From the NCBI RefSeq assembly GCF_001619585.1, contig NZ_LQNT01000011.1:372001-436000 (forward strand): 64,000 nucleotides of DNA. Reading direction: 5' to 3'. Below are positions 34,860 to 44,328 of this stretch, one piece after another (positions within the stretch are counted from its first letter, which is position 1; every line of letters starts with the position of its first letter). The notes below the pieces were generated by a model. It was not told where the DNA came from. It did no database searches and saw nothing but the letters and a program-made list of their open reading frames with translations. This DNA comes from Bhargavaea cecembensis. GTDB taxonomy: Bacteria; Bacillota; Bacilli; Bacillales_A; Planococcaceae. The translations under genes and the position numbers were made by a program.

Positions 34860-35045
34860 TCAGATGCTCAGGAACCAACGGAACAGTTCCGAAATGCCGA
34901 GGTCGATGACTACGAAGAACAGAGCCATAAAAACGACCGTCGAAAGAACGACGACCGTATACTTGGTCAGTTCTTTTCGTTTCGGCCAGCTGACCTTCCG
35001 CATCTCGGAGACGACGCCGCTGAAAAACTCACGAATCTTGCCCAT
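34860..35045 (-). CDS. secE: Preprotein translocase subunit SecE
   Basis: Essential clamp of the SecY channel (61 residues, the short single-helix Gram-positive form). It begins MGKIREFFSGVVSEMRKVSWPKRKEL, with the family motif VSWP and one membrane helix (about residues 28-55). The ATG directly follows a TAA (TAAATG) that ends a short upstream reading frame. CCGGAGG is its ribosome site. Confidence 0.97.
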   Translation of the reverse strand: MGKIREFFSGVVSEMRKVSWPKRKELTKYTVVVLSTVVFMALFFVVIDLGISELFRWFLSI

Positions 35046-35201
35046 TTATCGTAAAACCTCCGGATTATAAATGTCTAAGTCGAGTGTGGCTGTGTCACCG
35101 GAAGCTCCGGCGTCGATCATGATTTCCGCCGGCCGCCGGGTAAAGACGGCCGTGCAGCCGATCCGCGGACCGGTCCGTTTCCAGCCTACCACCTGCTTCA
35201 C
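35046..35201 (-). other. Unproven 51-codon frame in the sigH-secE gap (usual rpmG slot)
   Basis: A GTG-initiated frame (MKQVVGWKRTGPRIG..., ending DLDIYNPEVLR) ends exactly where secE begins. It lacks the paired cysteines and ERLELKKY-type pattern of ribosomal protein L33, and no ribosome site precedes the GTG. It may be chance coding. It is recorded because B. subtilis has rpmG (L33) here and none is visible in any frame of the 178-bp gap. Confidence 0.2.
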
Positions 35202-35223
35202 AGGCTGTCAACGAGCCCGGGGC

Positions 35224-35874
35224 CTACCTGCGCGCCCCTGCGGCAAGGTGCTGCTCCAGCTTCCGCTTGATCCGCTGGAGAGCGTTGTCAATCGACTTCA
35301 CCTGGCGGTCGAGCTTATCGGAAATCTCCTGGTAGCTGCGCCCTTCAAGATAAAGGGCGAGCACCTGGCGCTCCAGTGTGCTGAGGACATTGTTGACCTC
35401 TTCCTCAAGCCGGTGGAAATCCTCCCGGTGGACCATGAGATCAGCCGGGTCATCCAGCTCCGGCCCGGTCAGCATGTCAAGAAGCGTCCGCTCAGACTCA
35501 TCCTCGTAGACAGGCTTGTCCAGCGATACCGACGAATTAAGCGGAATGTGCTTCTGGCGCGTCGCAGTCTTGATCGCCGTGATGATCTGCCGCGTAATGC
35601 AAAGCTCCGCGAACGCACGGAACGAGCTGAGCTTGTCCGCACGGAAGTCGCGGATCGCCTTGTACAGGCCGATCATCCCCTCTTGTATGATGTCTTCCCG
35701 GTCTGCGCCGACAAGAAAGTAAGAGCGCGCTTTCATCCGGACGAAATAATGATACTTCCTGATGAGGTAATCGAGCGCGTCAGACCTTCCTGCATGTACC
35801 AGCTCGACAAGAGACTCATCGCTGTTACTTTCAAATGCTTCCCCCAAAACCTCTTTCCGGCTGTCAATCATCAT
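35224..35874 (-). CDS. sigH: RNA polymerase sigma factor SigH (sigma-30)
   Basis: Sigma factor for transition state and early sporulation (216 residues, near the usual 218). Region 2 contains DYLIRKYHYFVRMKARSYFLVGADREDIIQEGMIGLYKAI, and region 4 has LSTLERQVLALYLEGRSYQEIS...QVKSIDNALQRIKRKLE, the typical SigH helix-turn-helix. Both ATGs at 35872-35874 and 35869-35871 could serve; a GGGGTGATC site favours this area. It lies between rae1 and secE, as in B. subtilis. Confidence 0.96.
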   Translation of the reverse strand: MMIDSRKEVLGEAFESNSDESLVELVHAGRSDALDYLIRKYHYFVRMKARSYFLVGADREDIIQEGMIGLYKAIRDFRADKLSSFRAFAELCITRQIITAIKTATRQKHIPLNSSVSLDKPVYEDESERTLLDMLTGPELDDPADLMVHREDFHRLEEEVNNVLSTLERQVLALYLEGRSYQEISDKLDRQVKSIDNALQRIKRKLEQHLAAGARR

Positions 35875-35910
35875 TTCAGATCACCCCGGTCCCCCTCGAG
35901 TTTAATGACA

Positions 35911-35940
35911 AGTTTACAGGAAGGAAAATATTGTCGTCAA
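35911..35940 (-). promoter_or_regulatory. Candidate sigma-A promoter of sigH
   Basis: Minus strand: -35 TTGACG (35935-35940), 18-bp spacer, -10 TAAACT (35911-35916); the -35 is just past the rae1 stop. A moderate match. Confidence 0.5.
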
Positions 35941-35944
35941 CCGC

Positions 35945-36454
35945 TCATTTTAGTCCGCGCCGCCATTTTTCGAAAATTTCGGCCACGTCGTCACTGAGCG
36001 GGATTTTGGAGAACGGCCGTTTTTCGCGGATTTCCCGCACACGTTTCGCAATGCCTTCGCGGACCTCGCCCATTTCGAGCCGAAGCTCCCGGGCAGATTT
36101 CCGGAGGGCACCCTGAGCGAAGATGACGCGCTGCTCGGTATAGTCCGATGTGGCGACATGCACCCGTGTGCGCCGGCTGCCGAGCTCTGAAGCCAGGCGC
36201 TCGATGCGCTCGTCGGCCGTCTCGTTCTCCCTGGTGTAAAGGACCTCGACATCCCTGCGCCGCTCCGGCTTCGGGATGCCCGGGACGTACTGCGCGTCGA
36301 AGACGACAATCACCCGCCAGCCCGTGTACGCCCGGTATTCCGCCATCATCTCGACAAGCAGGTCACGGGCATCTTCAAGCCGGGTATCCCGGAGCTTTGT
36401 CAGCTCAGGCCAGGCGCCGATGATGTTGTAGCCATCGACAATCAGGACGTCCAT
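35945..36454 (-). CDS. rae1: Ribosome-associated endoribonuclease Rae1 (YacP, NYN domain)
   Basis: PIN-like NYN-domain nuclease (169 residues) which in B. subtilis cuts mRNA in the ribosomal A site. It begins [18 protein letters not shown] with the catalytic Asp in VDGYN; further acidic residues lie in RLEDARDLLVEMM and VVFDAQY, and HVATSDYTEQRVIFAQGA near residue 115. Its ATG overlaps the rlmB stop by one base (TGATG). Confidence 0.93.
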   Translation of the reverse strand: MDVLIVDGYNIIGAWPELTKLRDTRLEDARDLLVEMMAEYRAYTGWRVIVVFDAQYVPGIPKPERRRDVEVLYTRENETADERIERLASELGSRRTRVHVATSDYTEQRVIFAQGALRKSARELRLEMGEVREGIAKRVREIREKRPFSKIPLSDDVAEIFEKWRRGLK

Positions 36455-37209
36455 CACTGACCGCCTTCTGCATCACGCTTGCGGAACACTTCGTACATGA
36501 GGAGCGCCGCCGCGACGGAGGCATTCAGGGAATTGACATGCCCGACCATCGGCAGGCTGTACAGGAAGTCGCATTTGTCCCGGAGGAGGCGGCTCATGCC
36601 GCGGCCCTCGCTGCCGATGATGACGGCAAGCGGCAGGCCCGCATCCATGTTGCGGTAATCCGCATTGCCCTTGGCATCAGTTCCGGCAATCCAGACGCCG
36701 CGGTCTTTCAGATCGTCCACAGCCCGCGCCATGTTGCCGACCCGCACGACCGGGACATGCTCAATTGCGCCGGTCGATGCCTTGGCGACCACGCCGGTCA
36801 GGCCGACGGATCGCCGCTTCGGGATGATGACGCCGTGCACGCCCGATGCGTCAGCCGTCCGGAGGATTGAACCGAGGTTATGCGGATCCTCAAGCTCGTC
36901 CAGGATGAGGAAAAATGGGTCTTCCCCGCGCTCTTCGGCCCTGCGGAACAGATCGTCCATCTCCGCGTAGTCGTAGGCGGCGATGGAAGCGACAACGCCC
37001 TGGTGGGTCAGATCGGTCAGCTGGTCGAGCTTTTTATTCGGCACCTGCTGGACAACCGTGCCGGATTCTTTTGCGAGCCGGCGGATGTCCGATGCAAAGC
37101 CCTTCTGCATCCCTTCTCCAATCCAGACCTTGTTCAGCTGACGCCCGGAGCGCAGCGCCTCAAGCACGGGATTGCGTCCCGCAATGATTTCTTCTTCACG
37201 GTTAGTCAC
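36454..37209 (-). CDS. rlmB: 23S rRNA (guanosine-2'-O-)methyltransferase RlmB family (SPOUT)
   Basis: SpoU-type methyltransferase (251 residues). The N-terminal substrate domain [23 protein letters not shown] is followed by SPOUT motifs [21 protein letters not shown] near residue 103, [13 protein letters not shown] near 195 and [21 protein letters not shown] near 218. GTG start overlapping the mrnC stop by 4 nt (GTGA). The exact target base cannot be fixed from sequence. Confidence 0.95.
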   Translation of the reverse strand: MTNREEEIIAGRNPVLEALRSGRQLNKVWIGEGMQKGFASDIRRLAKESGTVVQQVPNKKLDQLTDLTHQGVVASIAAYDYAEMDDLFRRAEERGEDPFFLILDELEDPHNLGSILRTADASGVHGVIIPKRRSVGLTGVVAKASTGAIEHVPVVRVGNMARAVDDLKDRGVWIAGTDAKGNADYRNMDAGLPLAVIIGSEGRGMSRLLRDKCDFLYSLPMVGHVNSLNASVAAALLMYEVFRKRDAEGGQ

Positions 37210-37625
37210 CGCACTTCCCCTCCTTTCGATTCGGCAAAGCCGATGGCGTACAGGATCACTTCTTCGAGCCGCTCCTTTTTGCCGAGCAGGTGCAGATAGC
37301 CGACCAGCGCCTCGAATGCCGTGCTGTAATTATACGTCTGCACGTCCGTGTTTTTCGGGGCATGTCCCGATTTGGCGTTCCGTCCCCGGCGGACAACTGC
37401 GGATTCCGCTTCATCGAGGAACCCGCCCTCTTCCATCGAGAGGATGATTGCCGCCTGGGACTTCGCCGATACATAGCCTGTTGCCAGCCGGTGAAGCGTG
37501 TTCGGCTTCGCCCGTCCAGAACGGATCAGGTGCTCACGGACGGCTACCTCGTAGACCGCGTCACCCATGTAGGCTAGTGCGAGTCCGTTTAGCTGGCGGA
37601 TGTCGCCGTCACTGATTCCGGCCAT
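37206..37625 (-). CDS. mrnC: Mini-ribonuclease III
   Basis: Dimeric RNase III-fold nuclease lacking a dsRNA-binding domain; it matures 23S rRNA in Bacilli (139 residues). The catalytic region [19 protein letters not shown] is near residue 15, with the second acidic site in [18 protein letters not shown]. It starts 4 bp after cysS and overlaps rlmB by 4 nt. Confidence 0.96.
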   Translation of the reverse strand: MAGISDGDIRQLNGLALAYMGDAVYEVAVREHLIRSGRAKPNTLHRLATGYVSAKSQAAIILSMEEGGFLDEAESAVVRRGRNAKSGHAPKNTDVQTYNYSTAFEALVGYLHLLGKKERLEEVILYAIGFAESKGGEVR

Positions 37626-37629
37626 CCGA

Positions 37630-39030
37630 TCAGCCCCTCTTCCAGCGGACGCCCTGCCTGGTGTCCTCGAGAATGATTCCCTGGTTCAGCAGATGATCGC
37701 GAATTTCGTCGGCGCGCTTGAAGTCACGGTTTTTTCGGGCTTCTTCACGCTCGGCGATCAGTGCATCGACTTCTTCGCCCGGAAGTTCATCCGCAGTCTC
37801 AATCGAGATGCCGAGAACGCCCGCCAGCTTGCTGAACGTGCCGAGGAACGCCTGGAGCACATCCTTCTGTGTGTTTTGCTCATTCAGGTAAGTGTTCGAC
37901 AGGCGGGTCAGGTCAAACAATGCCGCAACGGCGTTTGCCGTGTTGAAGTCATCGTCCATCGCGTCTTCAAACGCTTTCTGCGCCTCCTTGACCTTATGGA
38001 GCCAGATATCCGCCTGGTCTCCGTTGTCCGCTGTCTGTTCAAGGCGGAACATGAGGTTGCGGTACGCCGTGCGCAGCCGCTCAAGGGCATTTTCCGCATC
38101 AGCGATCACTTCAGATGAGAAGTTGATCGGGTTCCGGTAGTGGACCGTCAGCATAAAGTAGCGCAGCACCTGCGGATCAATTTTCTGCCGGATGTCATGG
38201 ACGGTGATGAAGTTGCCGAGTGATTTCGACATTTTCTCGTTGTCGATGTTCACATAGCCGTTGTGCATCCAGTAGTTCGCGAATGTCTTGTCGTTGTGCG
38301 CCTCACTCTGGGCGATCTCGTTCTCGTGGTGAGGGAATGTCAGGTCTTGGCCGCCTGCATGGATGTCGATCGTGTCACCGAGCACTTCGCGGGCCATGAC
38401 CGAGCACTCGATGTGCCAGCCCGGGCGCCCTGTGCCCCAGGGACTTTCCCAGGAAATCTCGCCTGGCTTCGCGGCCTTCCAGAGGGCAAAGTCGAGCGCA
38501 TCTTCCTTTTTCTCGCCAGGCTGGATGCGTGCGCCGACCTTGAGCTCGTCGATCGACTGCTGGGAAAGCTTGCCGTAGCCGTCGAATTTCCGCGTCCGGT
38601 AATAGACGTCGCCGCCGGACTCGTAAGCGTAACCTTTGTCGATCAGCACACCGATAAAGTCGATGATGTCCCGGATATGGTCCGTCACGCGCGGGTGGTC
38701 ATCCGCGTGGCGGCACCCGAGCGCCTCGATATCCGCGAAATAAGCGGCGATAAACCGCTCCGTCAGATCTCCGACTTCTTCTCCGATCTCATTTGCCGCC
38801 TTGATGATCTTGTCGTCGACATCCGTGAAGTTCGAAACGAAGTGGACGTCGTAGCCCTTGTACTCCAAGTAGTTGCGGACGGTATCATAAACAATGACCG
38901 GGCGCGCGTTGCCGATATGGATGTAGTTGTAGACGGTCGGTCCGCATACGTACATCTTCACTTTGCCTTCTTCGATCGGGACAAACGGTTCTTTCTTTCT
39001 GGTCAGTGTATTAAAAATCTGAATGGTCAT
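37630..39030 (-). CDS. cysS: Cysteinyl-tRNA synthetase
   Basis: Class I synthetase (466 residues). The HIGH-type motif [16 protein letters not shown] is near residue 30; zinc ligands include CGPT and HIECSVM near 208-212; the KMSKS loop ([11 protein letters not shown]) is near 267. The C-terminal anticodon-binding domain ends [11 protein letters not shown]. Its ATG overlaps the cysE stop (ATGA), and both sit behind a cysteine T-box. Confidence 0.98.
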   Translation of the reverse strand: MTIQIFNTLTRKKEPFVPIEEGKVKMYVCGPTVYNYIHIGNARPVIVYDTVRNYLEYKGYDVHFVSNFTDVDDKIIKAANEIGEEVGDLTERFIAAYFADIEALGCRHADDHPRVTDHIRDIIDFIGVLIDKGYAYESGGDVYYRTRKFDGYGKLSQQSIDELKVGARIQPGEKKEDALDFALWKAAKPGEISWESPWGTGRPGWHIECSVMAREVLGDTIDIHAGGQDLTFPHHENEIAQSEAHNDKTFANYWMHNGYVNIDNEKMSKSLGNFITVHDIRQKIDPQVLRYFMLTVHYRNPINFSSEVIADAENALERLRTAYRNLMFRLEQTADNGDQADIWLHKVKEAQKAFEDAMDDDFNTANAVAALFDLTRLSNTYLNEQNTQKDVLQAFLGTFSKLAGVLGISIETADELPGEEVDALIAEREEARKNRDFKRADEIRDHLLNQGIILEDTRQGVRWKRG

Positions 39031-39683
39031 CGCCGTACCTCCTTAAGCTTTTCCTGCAGCTTTTCCAATTCATGATTGAGCCGGTTGATCTTTTCTTCCA
39101 GCATGTCGCACCTGTCCGCAACCGGATCCGGAATATCTTGGTGGTCCAGCTTTTGCGTCACCTTGACTCCATTCTGGACGACGACTCTTCCCGGAATTCC
39201 GACGACCGTCGAATTCGGCGGAACGTCTTTTAGCACGACGGATCCCGCTCCGACCTTGACGTTGTCGCCGAGCGTGATCGAGCCGAGCACCTTCGCCCCC
39301 GATGCGACAAGCACATTGTTGCCGAGCGTCGGGTGGCGCTTGCCCTTTTCCTTGCCGGTCCCGCCGAGTGTGACGCCCTGGTAGAGCGTCACGTCATCGC
39401 CGATCACGCATGTTTCTCCGATGACGACACCCGAACCGTGGTCGATAAAGAACCGGCGTCCGATGACGGCACCCGGATGGATCTCGATCCCGGTCAGAAA
39501 GCGGAAGATTTGGGAGGTTGCACGGGCAAGGAACCGCATTCCTCTCTTATGGAAAGCGTGGGCGATCCGGTAGCCCCAGAGCGCATGGAGCCCGGAATAA
39601 GTCAAAATGATCTCAAAGGAGCTTCTTGCTGCGGGGTCCTGGTCGAAAATTGTCGCAATATCTTCTTTCATCCTCTTGAACAT
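39027..39683 (-). CDS. cysE: Serine O-acetyltransferase
   Basis: Acetylates serine as the first step to cysteine (218 residues). The hexapeptide-repeat left-handed helix runs from about residue 60 ([25 protein letters not shown]), with catalytic His in [13 protein letters not shown] and acetyl-CoA loop [10 protein letters not shown] helical C-terminal tail ([17 protein letters not shown]) follows. ATG 39681-39683 is used, with GGAGG upstream; the frame also extends to a TTG at 39701. Confidence 0.96.
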   Translation of the reverse strand: MFKRMKEDIATIFDQDPAARSSFEIILTYSGLHALWGYRIAHAFHKRGMRFLARATSQIFRFLTGIEIHPGAVIGRRFFIDHGSGVVIGETCVIGDDVTLYQGVTLGGTGKEKGKRHPTLGNNVLVASGAKVLGSITLGDNVKVGAGSVVLKDVPPNSTVVGIPGRVVVQNGVKVTQKLDHQDIPDPVADRCDMLEEKINRLNHELEKLQEKLKEVRR

Positions 39684-39746
39684 GGTAGGGCATTCCTCCA
39701 AATATCCGAAAACTGAGGCGGGCGGGAGGCATCCGGCGGCAATGCC

Positions 39747-40010
39747 GACAAAACAAAAAGCGCCCCTGTCAGCTGACAGAGACGCCTGGTATGCGCGGTT
39801 CCACTCTGGTTTGGGAGGAGCAAAAAGCGCCCCTCCCCCCTCGGTGCCCGTAACGGGGGCAAGGCGGCCGGCCTACTTCATTTCGGCTCGGGCGCTCCGA
39901 GGTGCATTTCCGCGCGCAGCGGCCCGGGCCGCTTTCAGCCGGCGGCGGCCCTCTCTGTCGAGCTTGCGCAACGTACTTCTCCTCTTCGTCGCTTTCGGTA
40001 TGTTGATTCC
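39747..40010 (-). promoter_or_regulatory. T-box leader of cysE-cysS, cysteine (UGC) specifier
   Basis: tRNA-Cys sensing riboswitch. The classic AGAGTGGAACCGCG lies at 39794-39807, with terminator arms GGCGTCTCTGTCA / TGACAGGGGCGC and T-run at 39747-39786. The specifier TGC is at 39904-39906, followed by ACCTCGGAGCG; the GACAGAGAGG region marks the Stem I distal part. A G-rich/C-rich Stem III lies just upstream of the T-box. Together with the promoter below it fills most of the 402-bp gap to gltX. Confidence 0.94.
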
Positions 40011-40022
40011 TTGTTGACCTCT

Positions 40023-40050
40023 ATTGTACTTGCGGAACACGGAATGTCAA
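40023..40050 (-). promoter_or_regulatory. Sigma-A promoter of cysE-cysS operon
   Basis: Minus strand: -35 TTGACA (40045-40050), 16-bp spacer, -10 TACAAT (40023-40028), just upstream of the T-box. No separate terminator for gltX was found between 40051 and 40085. Confidence 0.8.
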
Positions 40051-40085
40051 TTGATTAAACCGTATGCGGCAAACGCGGGATGCAT

Positions 40086-41543
40086 TCAGCCCGCATACGC
40101 CGAGACGCGCCGGATGACCTTGTCGCGGCCGAGGAGCGAGATCGCTTCCTGCAGCTCCGGACCGTGTGTCTGGCCCGTCGTGACGACCCGGATCGGCATG
40201 AAGAGATTTTTGCCCTTGTGGCCCGTCTCTTTCTGCACGGCCTTGATGGCAGCCTTGATCGATGCCGGGTCAAATGATTCGAGTTCTTCGAGCTTCGCCC
40301 TGAACGCCGTCATGACTTCCGGAACCTGCTCTCCGGAAAGCACCGTCTTCGCTTCCTCATCGTATTCGATATCGTCGTTAAAGAACTGGGCGGACAATTC
40401 GACAATTTCCGCGCCGAAGCTCATCTGCTCCTGATACAGCGCGATCAGCCGCTCCGCCCATTCACGCTCGTCCGCGGACAGCTCTTCCGGCAGGCGGCCC
40501 GCCTTCTGGAGGTGCGGCAGTGCCAGCTTTACAACTTCTTCGGTCGGCAGCTGCTTGACGTACTGGTTGTTCATCCAGGTCAGTTTCTGCTTATCGAAGA
40601 GCGCAGGCGACTTCGAGAGACGGTCCGCTTCGAACATCTCGATAAACTCGTCCTTCGAGAAGATCTCATCCTCGCCCTTCGGCGACCAGCCGAGAAGGGC
40701 GATGAAGTTGAAGAGCGCTTCCGGAAGATAGCCGAGCTCTTCATACTGCTCGATAAACTGGATGATCGATTCGTCACGTTTCGACAATTTCTTGCGGCTT
40801 TCGTTCACGATCAGTGTCATGTGGCCGAATGTCGGCGGCTCCCAGCCGAACGCCTCATAGATCATCAACTGCTTTGGCGTGTTGGAGATGTGGTCATCCC
40901 CCCGGAGCACGTGCGAGATCTTCATATAGTGGTCGTCGACCGCCACCGCGAAGTTATAGGTCGGCACACCGTCCTTCTTCACGATGACCCAGTCGCCGAA
41001 ATCGCCGGATTCGAACGACACTTCATCTTTGACCATGTCGTTGAACTTATAGGTGCGGCCTTCCGGCACGGCGAAACGGATGCTCGGCTTGCGGCCTTCC
41101 GCTTCCAGCTTCGCGCGGTCGTCGTCTGTCAGGTGGCGGCACTTGCCGCCGTAGCGCGGCATCTCCCCGCGCGCCTGCTGGGCTTCGCGCTCCGCTTCCA
41201 GCTCTTCTTCGGTGCAGTAGCACTTGTAGGCGAGCCCTTTTTCCAGGAGACCGTCGTACAGTTCCTTGTAGAGGTCGTTCCGCTCCGACTGGCGGTACGG
41301 TCCGTACTCGCCGCCGACATCAATGCTCTCATCCCAGTCGATGCCAAGCCATTTGAGGTAGCGGAGCTGCGATTCCTCGCCGCCCTCGATGTTGCGCTTC
41401 GCGTCGGTGTCCTCGATGCGGATGATGAACTTGCCGCCGTTGTGGCGTGCGTAGAGATAGTTGAAGAGCGCCGTCCGGGCGTTCCCGATATGCAGATGCC
41501 CCGTCGGACTTGGCGCATAGCGTACACGGACTTCCTGTGTCAT
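40086..41543 (-). CDS. gltX: Glutamyl-tRNA synthetase
   Basis: Class I synthetase (485 residues). Start ATG 41541-41543 ([21 protein letters not shown]) behind CAGGAGGA; the extra 17 upstream codons are unsupported. The HIGH motif [11 protein letters not shown] is near residue 10, a zinc-type segment [12 protein letters not shown] near 107, and the KMSKS-equivalent [10 protein letters not shown] near 252. In Bacilli lacking GlnRS this enzyme also charges tRNA-Gln. It follows ispF by about 130 bp. Confidence 0.98.
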   Translation of the reverse strand: MTQEVRVRYAPSPTGHLHIGNARTALFNYLYARHNGGKFIIRIEDTDAKRNIEGGEESQLRYLKWLGIDWDESIDVGGEYGPYRQSERNDLYKELYDGLLEKGLAYKCYCTEEELEAEREAQQARGEMPRYGGKCRHLTDDDRAKLEAEGRKPSIRFAVPEGRTYKFNDMVKDEVSFESGDFGDWVIVKKDGVPTYNFAVAVDDHYMKISHVLRGDDHISNTPKQLMIYEAFGWEPPTFGHMTLIVNESRKKLSKRDESIIQFIEQYEELGYLPEALFNFIALLGWSPKGEDEIFSKDEFIEMFEADRLSKSPALFDKQKLTWMNNQYVKQLPTEEVVKLALPHLQKAGRLPEELSADEREWAERLIALYQEQMSFGAEIVELSAQFFNDDIEYDEEAKTVLSGEQVPEVMTAFRAKLEELESFDPASIKAAIKAVQKETGHKGKNLFMPIRVVTTGQTHGPELQEAISLLGRDKVIRRVSAYAG

Positions 41544-41639
41544 AGATGGTTCCTCCTGTTCGTTCGAACATGTTTGCTCCGTCCATTTTACCACAGCACG
41601 TGCGGTTTTAAAGCGCCGGGTGTTAATCTCCCCTATCTT

Positions 41640-41667
41640 AAAAGGCCGCCCGGCAAAACTGGCGGCC
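41640..41667 (-). terminator. Probable terminator after ispF
   Basis: Stem GGCCGCC (41644-41650) with GGCGGCC (41661-41667), followed by TTTTAAG on the minus strand. The short T-run suggests partial readthrough into gltX. Confidence 0.65.
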
Positions 41668-41673
41668 CTGTCC

Positions 41674-42150
41674 TTATGCTTTCTCCAATAAAATCACCGC
41701 GAGTGCGGCGATGCCTTCTTCACGGCCGACAAAGCCGAGCTTTTCGGTCGTGGTCGCCTTGACGTTCACCTGCGACACATCCGCATGAAGCAGTTCCGCG
41801 ATGCGCGCGCGAATTTTGTCGATATGCGGCGCCATTTTCGGGCGCTGGGCCATGATCGTGCAGTCGACATTGCCGAGCTTCCAGCCCTGCGCTTCAACGT
41901 CGGCCCAGACTTTCTCCAGCAGCACCGCAGAATCCGCGTCCTTGAATGCCTCATCGGTGTCCGGGAAGTGATGACCGATGTCCCCTCTCCCGATTGCGCC
42001 GAGTGCCGCGTCGGTTACGGTATGGAGCAGCACATCCGCATCCGAGTGGCCGATGAGGCCGCGCTCATGGGGAATGGTCACGCCGCCGATGATGAGCGGG
42101 CGCCCCTCCGCGAATTCATGCACGTCAAACCCTTGTCCGATCCTGATCAT
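41674..42150 (-). CDS. ispF: 2-C-methyl-D-erythritol 2,4-cyclodiphosphate synthase
   Basis: MEP isoprenoid pathway enzyme (158 residues). It begins [13 protein letters not shown], the metal-binding DxH, with [27 protein letters not shown] near residue 27 and [10 protein letters not shown] near 57. Overlaps the ispD stop by 4 nt, coupling two consecutive pathway enzymes. Confidence 0.98.
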   Translation of the reverse strand: MIRIGQGFDVHEFAEGRPLIIGGVTIPHERGLIGHSDADVLLHTVTDAALGAIGRGDIGHHFPDTDEAFKDADSAVLLEKVWADVEAQGWKLGNVDCTIMAQRPKMAPHIDKIRARIAELLHADVSQVNVKATTTEKLGFVGREEGIAALAVILLEKA

Positions 42151-42851
42151 TCCATCTCCTCCTGCTGTCCCAACAGCGCCTCGCCGATCGCGAGGTCCAC
42201 CTTGGTCGTCATCTTCAGATTATCATACGTGCTCTCGACGACGCGGACGGGATGTCCGAGCCGCTCGACCAGCATCGATTCGTCCGTACCGAGAAAACCT
42301 TCCGCCAGCGCTTTTTCCTCTGCTTCGGCCAGCAGGCCCGCACGGAACGCCTGCGGTGTCTGGACAAGCCAGACAGTGCTCCGGTCGGGTGTGGATTCCA
42401 CAATACCGTCCGCCACCTGCTTCACGGTGTCCTTGGAAGGTACCGCCGCGATTGCGGCACCGTGTTCCCTTACCGTCTCCGCCAGTTCCCGGATCACCCG
42501 GCGTGAAAGAAACGGCCGTGCGGCGTCATGCACCATGACGACCGCATCGTCCGCGCCGCCCGCATCCATGAATGCCCGGATGCATGATCGGACGCTATCC
42601 TGCCGCTCTCCGCCGCCGTCCGGCATCGCCGTGACTTTCGTGATGCCGTGGGACGCCAGCATCTCCCGGATCCGTTCGCGTTCGTCCGGACGCACGGCAA
42701 GGATGATGCCGGCGCAGTCCGGATCCTGCTGGAACACGGAAAGCGTCCGGACAAGGATCGGCTTACCCGCAAGCGGCAGGAACAGCTTATTCTCCCCCGC
42801 CCCCATCCGCCGGCCGCTTCCCGCCGCCGGCAGCATGACTGTGTATTCCAT
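42147..42851 (-). CDS. ispD: 2-C-methyl-D-erythritol 4-phosphate cytidylyltransferase
   Basis: MEP pathway nucleotidyltransferase (234 residues). The CTP-binding N-terminus [12 protein letters not shown]...[13 protein letters not shown] and [10 protein letters not shown] near residue 103 are intact, followed by KDTVKQV and [10 protein letters not shown]. The start is MEYTVML (ATG 42849-42851), with GGAGTGG upstream; ATG five codons earlier lacks a ribosome site. Confidence 0.96.
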   Translation of the reverse strand: MEYTVMLPAAGSGRRMGAGENKLFLPLAGKPILVRTLSVFQQDPDCAGIILAVRPDERERIREMLASHGITKVTAMPDGGGERQDSVRSCIRAFMDAGGADDAVVMVHDAARPFLSRRVIRELAETVREHGAAIAAVPSKDTVKQVADGIVESTPDRSTVWLVQTPQAFRAGLLAEAEEKALAEGFLGTDESMLVERLGHPVRVVESTYDNLKMTTKVDLAIGEALLGQQEEME

Positions 42852-42903
42852 TTGATTCCACTCCATCAAGCGAAAGGACAGGGCGCAGGGCCCTGCCTTT
42901 TCG

Positions 42904-43980
42904 TCAGTTTTTCGCTTTCACGTCACGCGGCCGGGCGAAGATCATCCGACCCGCAGACGTCTGCAGGACGCTTGTCACCGCGACGGTGAGCGTCTTGCCG
43001 ATCTGGTTTTTTCCGTTTTCGATGACGATCATCGTCCCGTCGTCCAGATAGGCGATGCCCTGGTTGGCTTCCTTGCCTTCCTTGATGACGGTGACACGCA
43101 TTTCCTCTCCCGGGATGACTACCGGCTTGACGGCGTTTGCCAGATCGTTGATGTTGAGCACCCGGACATTGTGCAGCTCGCACACTTTGTTCAGATTAAA
43201 GTCGTTTGTCACGACGACCCCGCCGTTTTTCTTCGCCAGACGAACAAGCTTCATGTCGACCTCGCTTACGTCGTCAAAGTCTTCGTCGGTGATGACGGTC
43301 TGTCGGTCGTCCTGGATGCGCTTCAGGATATCAAGCCCCCGGCGCCCCTTCGTCCGCTTGAGCGAGTCGGATGAGTCCGCGATGTGCTGCAGCTCTGTCA
43401 GGACAAATTGCGGAATGACCAGTTCTCCCTCGAGGAACCCGGTCTCGGAAATGTCCGCAATCCGGCCGTCGATGATGACGCTCGTGTCCAGGATTTTCTG
43501 GCTTGCACGGAATTCGTCAGACGGCTGCACACCGTCTTTTTTCTTTTCCGTACTTCTCGTGAACGTCTGGATCAGCTCTTCCCGCTTCTGGAAACCGAAC
43601 TGGAAACCGAGGTAGCCGAGCAGCACGGAGAGGATCACCGGCAGGATGTCCGTGATGGGCGGGAACTGGATTGCGCCGACCGCGAAAGACAGCAGAAACG
43701 CGACGATCAGACCAATGATCATACCGACTGTCCCGAACAGCAGGTCAAGCACGGGTGCTTTCATGAGGCGCTCCTCGAGCCATTTGATCGATCGCACGGT
43801 CGGCTCTGTCAGCACGAGGCTGAGCAGATAAAAAAGAATGGCACCGATTAATGCGGAAGTATAGGCATTGGTGAGCCATGGCTGGTTAACGGATAAAAGT
43901 TCGAATAATGACGGAAGAAAAATGGCACCAAGCGTGGCCCCGATCAGTGCATAGGCGACCTTCACAAAAAAGTTCAGCAT
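42904..43980 (-). CDS. yacL: PIN/TRAM domain membrane protein YacL
   Basis: 358 residues. About four N-terminal membrane helices (to roughly residue 125) are followed by a PIN nuclease-like domain starting ILDTSVIIDGRIADI near residue 163, with acidic residues DTS, D in ITDEDFDDV and TNDFNLNKV, then a C-terminal TRAM-type RNA-binding domain. Start ATG 43978-43980 has AAGGAGGTG. In B. subtilis yacL follows disA; here it follows radA directly. Confidence 0.9.
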   Translation of the reverse strand: MLNFFVKVAYALIGATLGAIFLPSLFELLSVNQPWLTNAYTSALIGAILFYLLSLVLTEPTVRSIKWLEERLMKAPVLDLLFGTVGMIIGLIVAFLLSFAVGAIQFPPITDILPVILSVLLGYLGFQFGFQKREELIQTFTRSTEKKKDGVQPSDEFRASQKILDTSVIIDGRIADISETGFLEGELVIPQFVLTELQHIADSSDSLKRTKGRRGLDILKRIQDDRQTVITDEDFDDVSEVDMKLVRLAKKNGGVVVTNDFNLNKVCELHNVRVLNINDLANAVKPVVIPGEEMRVTVIKEGKEANQGIAYLDDGTMIVIENGKNQIGKTLTVAVTSVLQTSAGRMIFARPRDVKAKN

Positions 43981-44179
43981 GGTTTTCACCTCCTTGCTTA
44001 AAGTATACACTTTCGACCCCCGGACTTCCTTCCGGAGGGTGATGAAAACCATATGATTTCCATAAATATTCGGACGAAAAAGAAGGGAAGAAGTTCCTTT
44101 TGGCAGGGACCCCCCATAGCCCCTCGCTCTAAACAGTCCGGATCCTCAAGTCCTTCCCCTATCCGCCGCTCCTGAAACC
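43981..44179. other. radA-yacL gap lacking disA
   Basis: Between the yacL start and the radA terminator there is no gene. A 101-codon minus frame crossing it overlaps the terminator and has no family resemblance. A TATACT-like element near 44001 has no clear -35. The diadenylate cyclase gene disA, normally here, is not present. Confidence 0.6.
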
Positions 44180-44224
44180 AAAAAACGGCCCCGCCGCATG
44201 TATATGCAACGGAACCGCCTTGTT
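44180..44224 (-). terminator. Terminator downstream of radA
   Basis: Long imperfect stem, AAGGCGGTTCCGTTGCAT pairing with ATGCGGCGGGGCCG, then TTTTTTGG on the minus strand; about 105 bp after the radA stop. Confidence 0.75.
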
Positions 44225-44328
44225 TTAATCTATGCCGCTGACTTTTCTGCGTAAAGGCCGAAAGTCCCGGCCGGTTTTCCGGAAATACGGGGCAGATCGA
44301 CATGCCTCAGTAAACCTGTCATATCCGC

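Noticed and set aside
43998-44303. Minus-strand 101-codon frame in the radA-yacL gap
   Set aside because: It runs through the radA terminator; Ser/Gly/Arg-rich composition, not similar to DisA or anything known.
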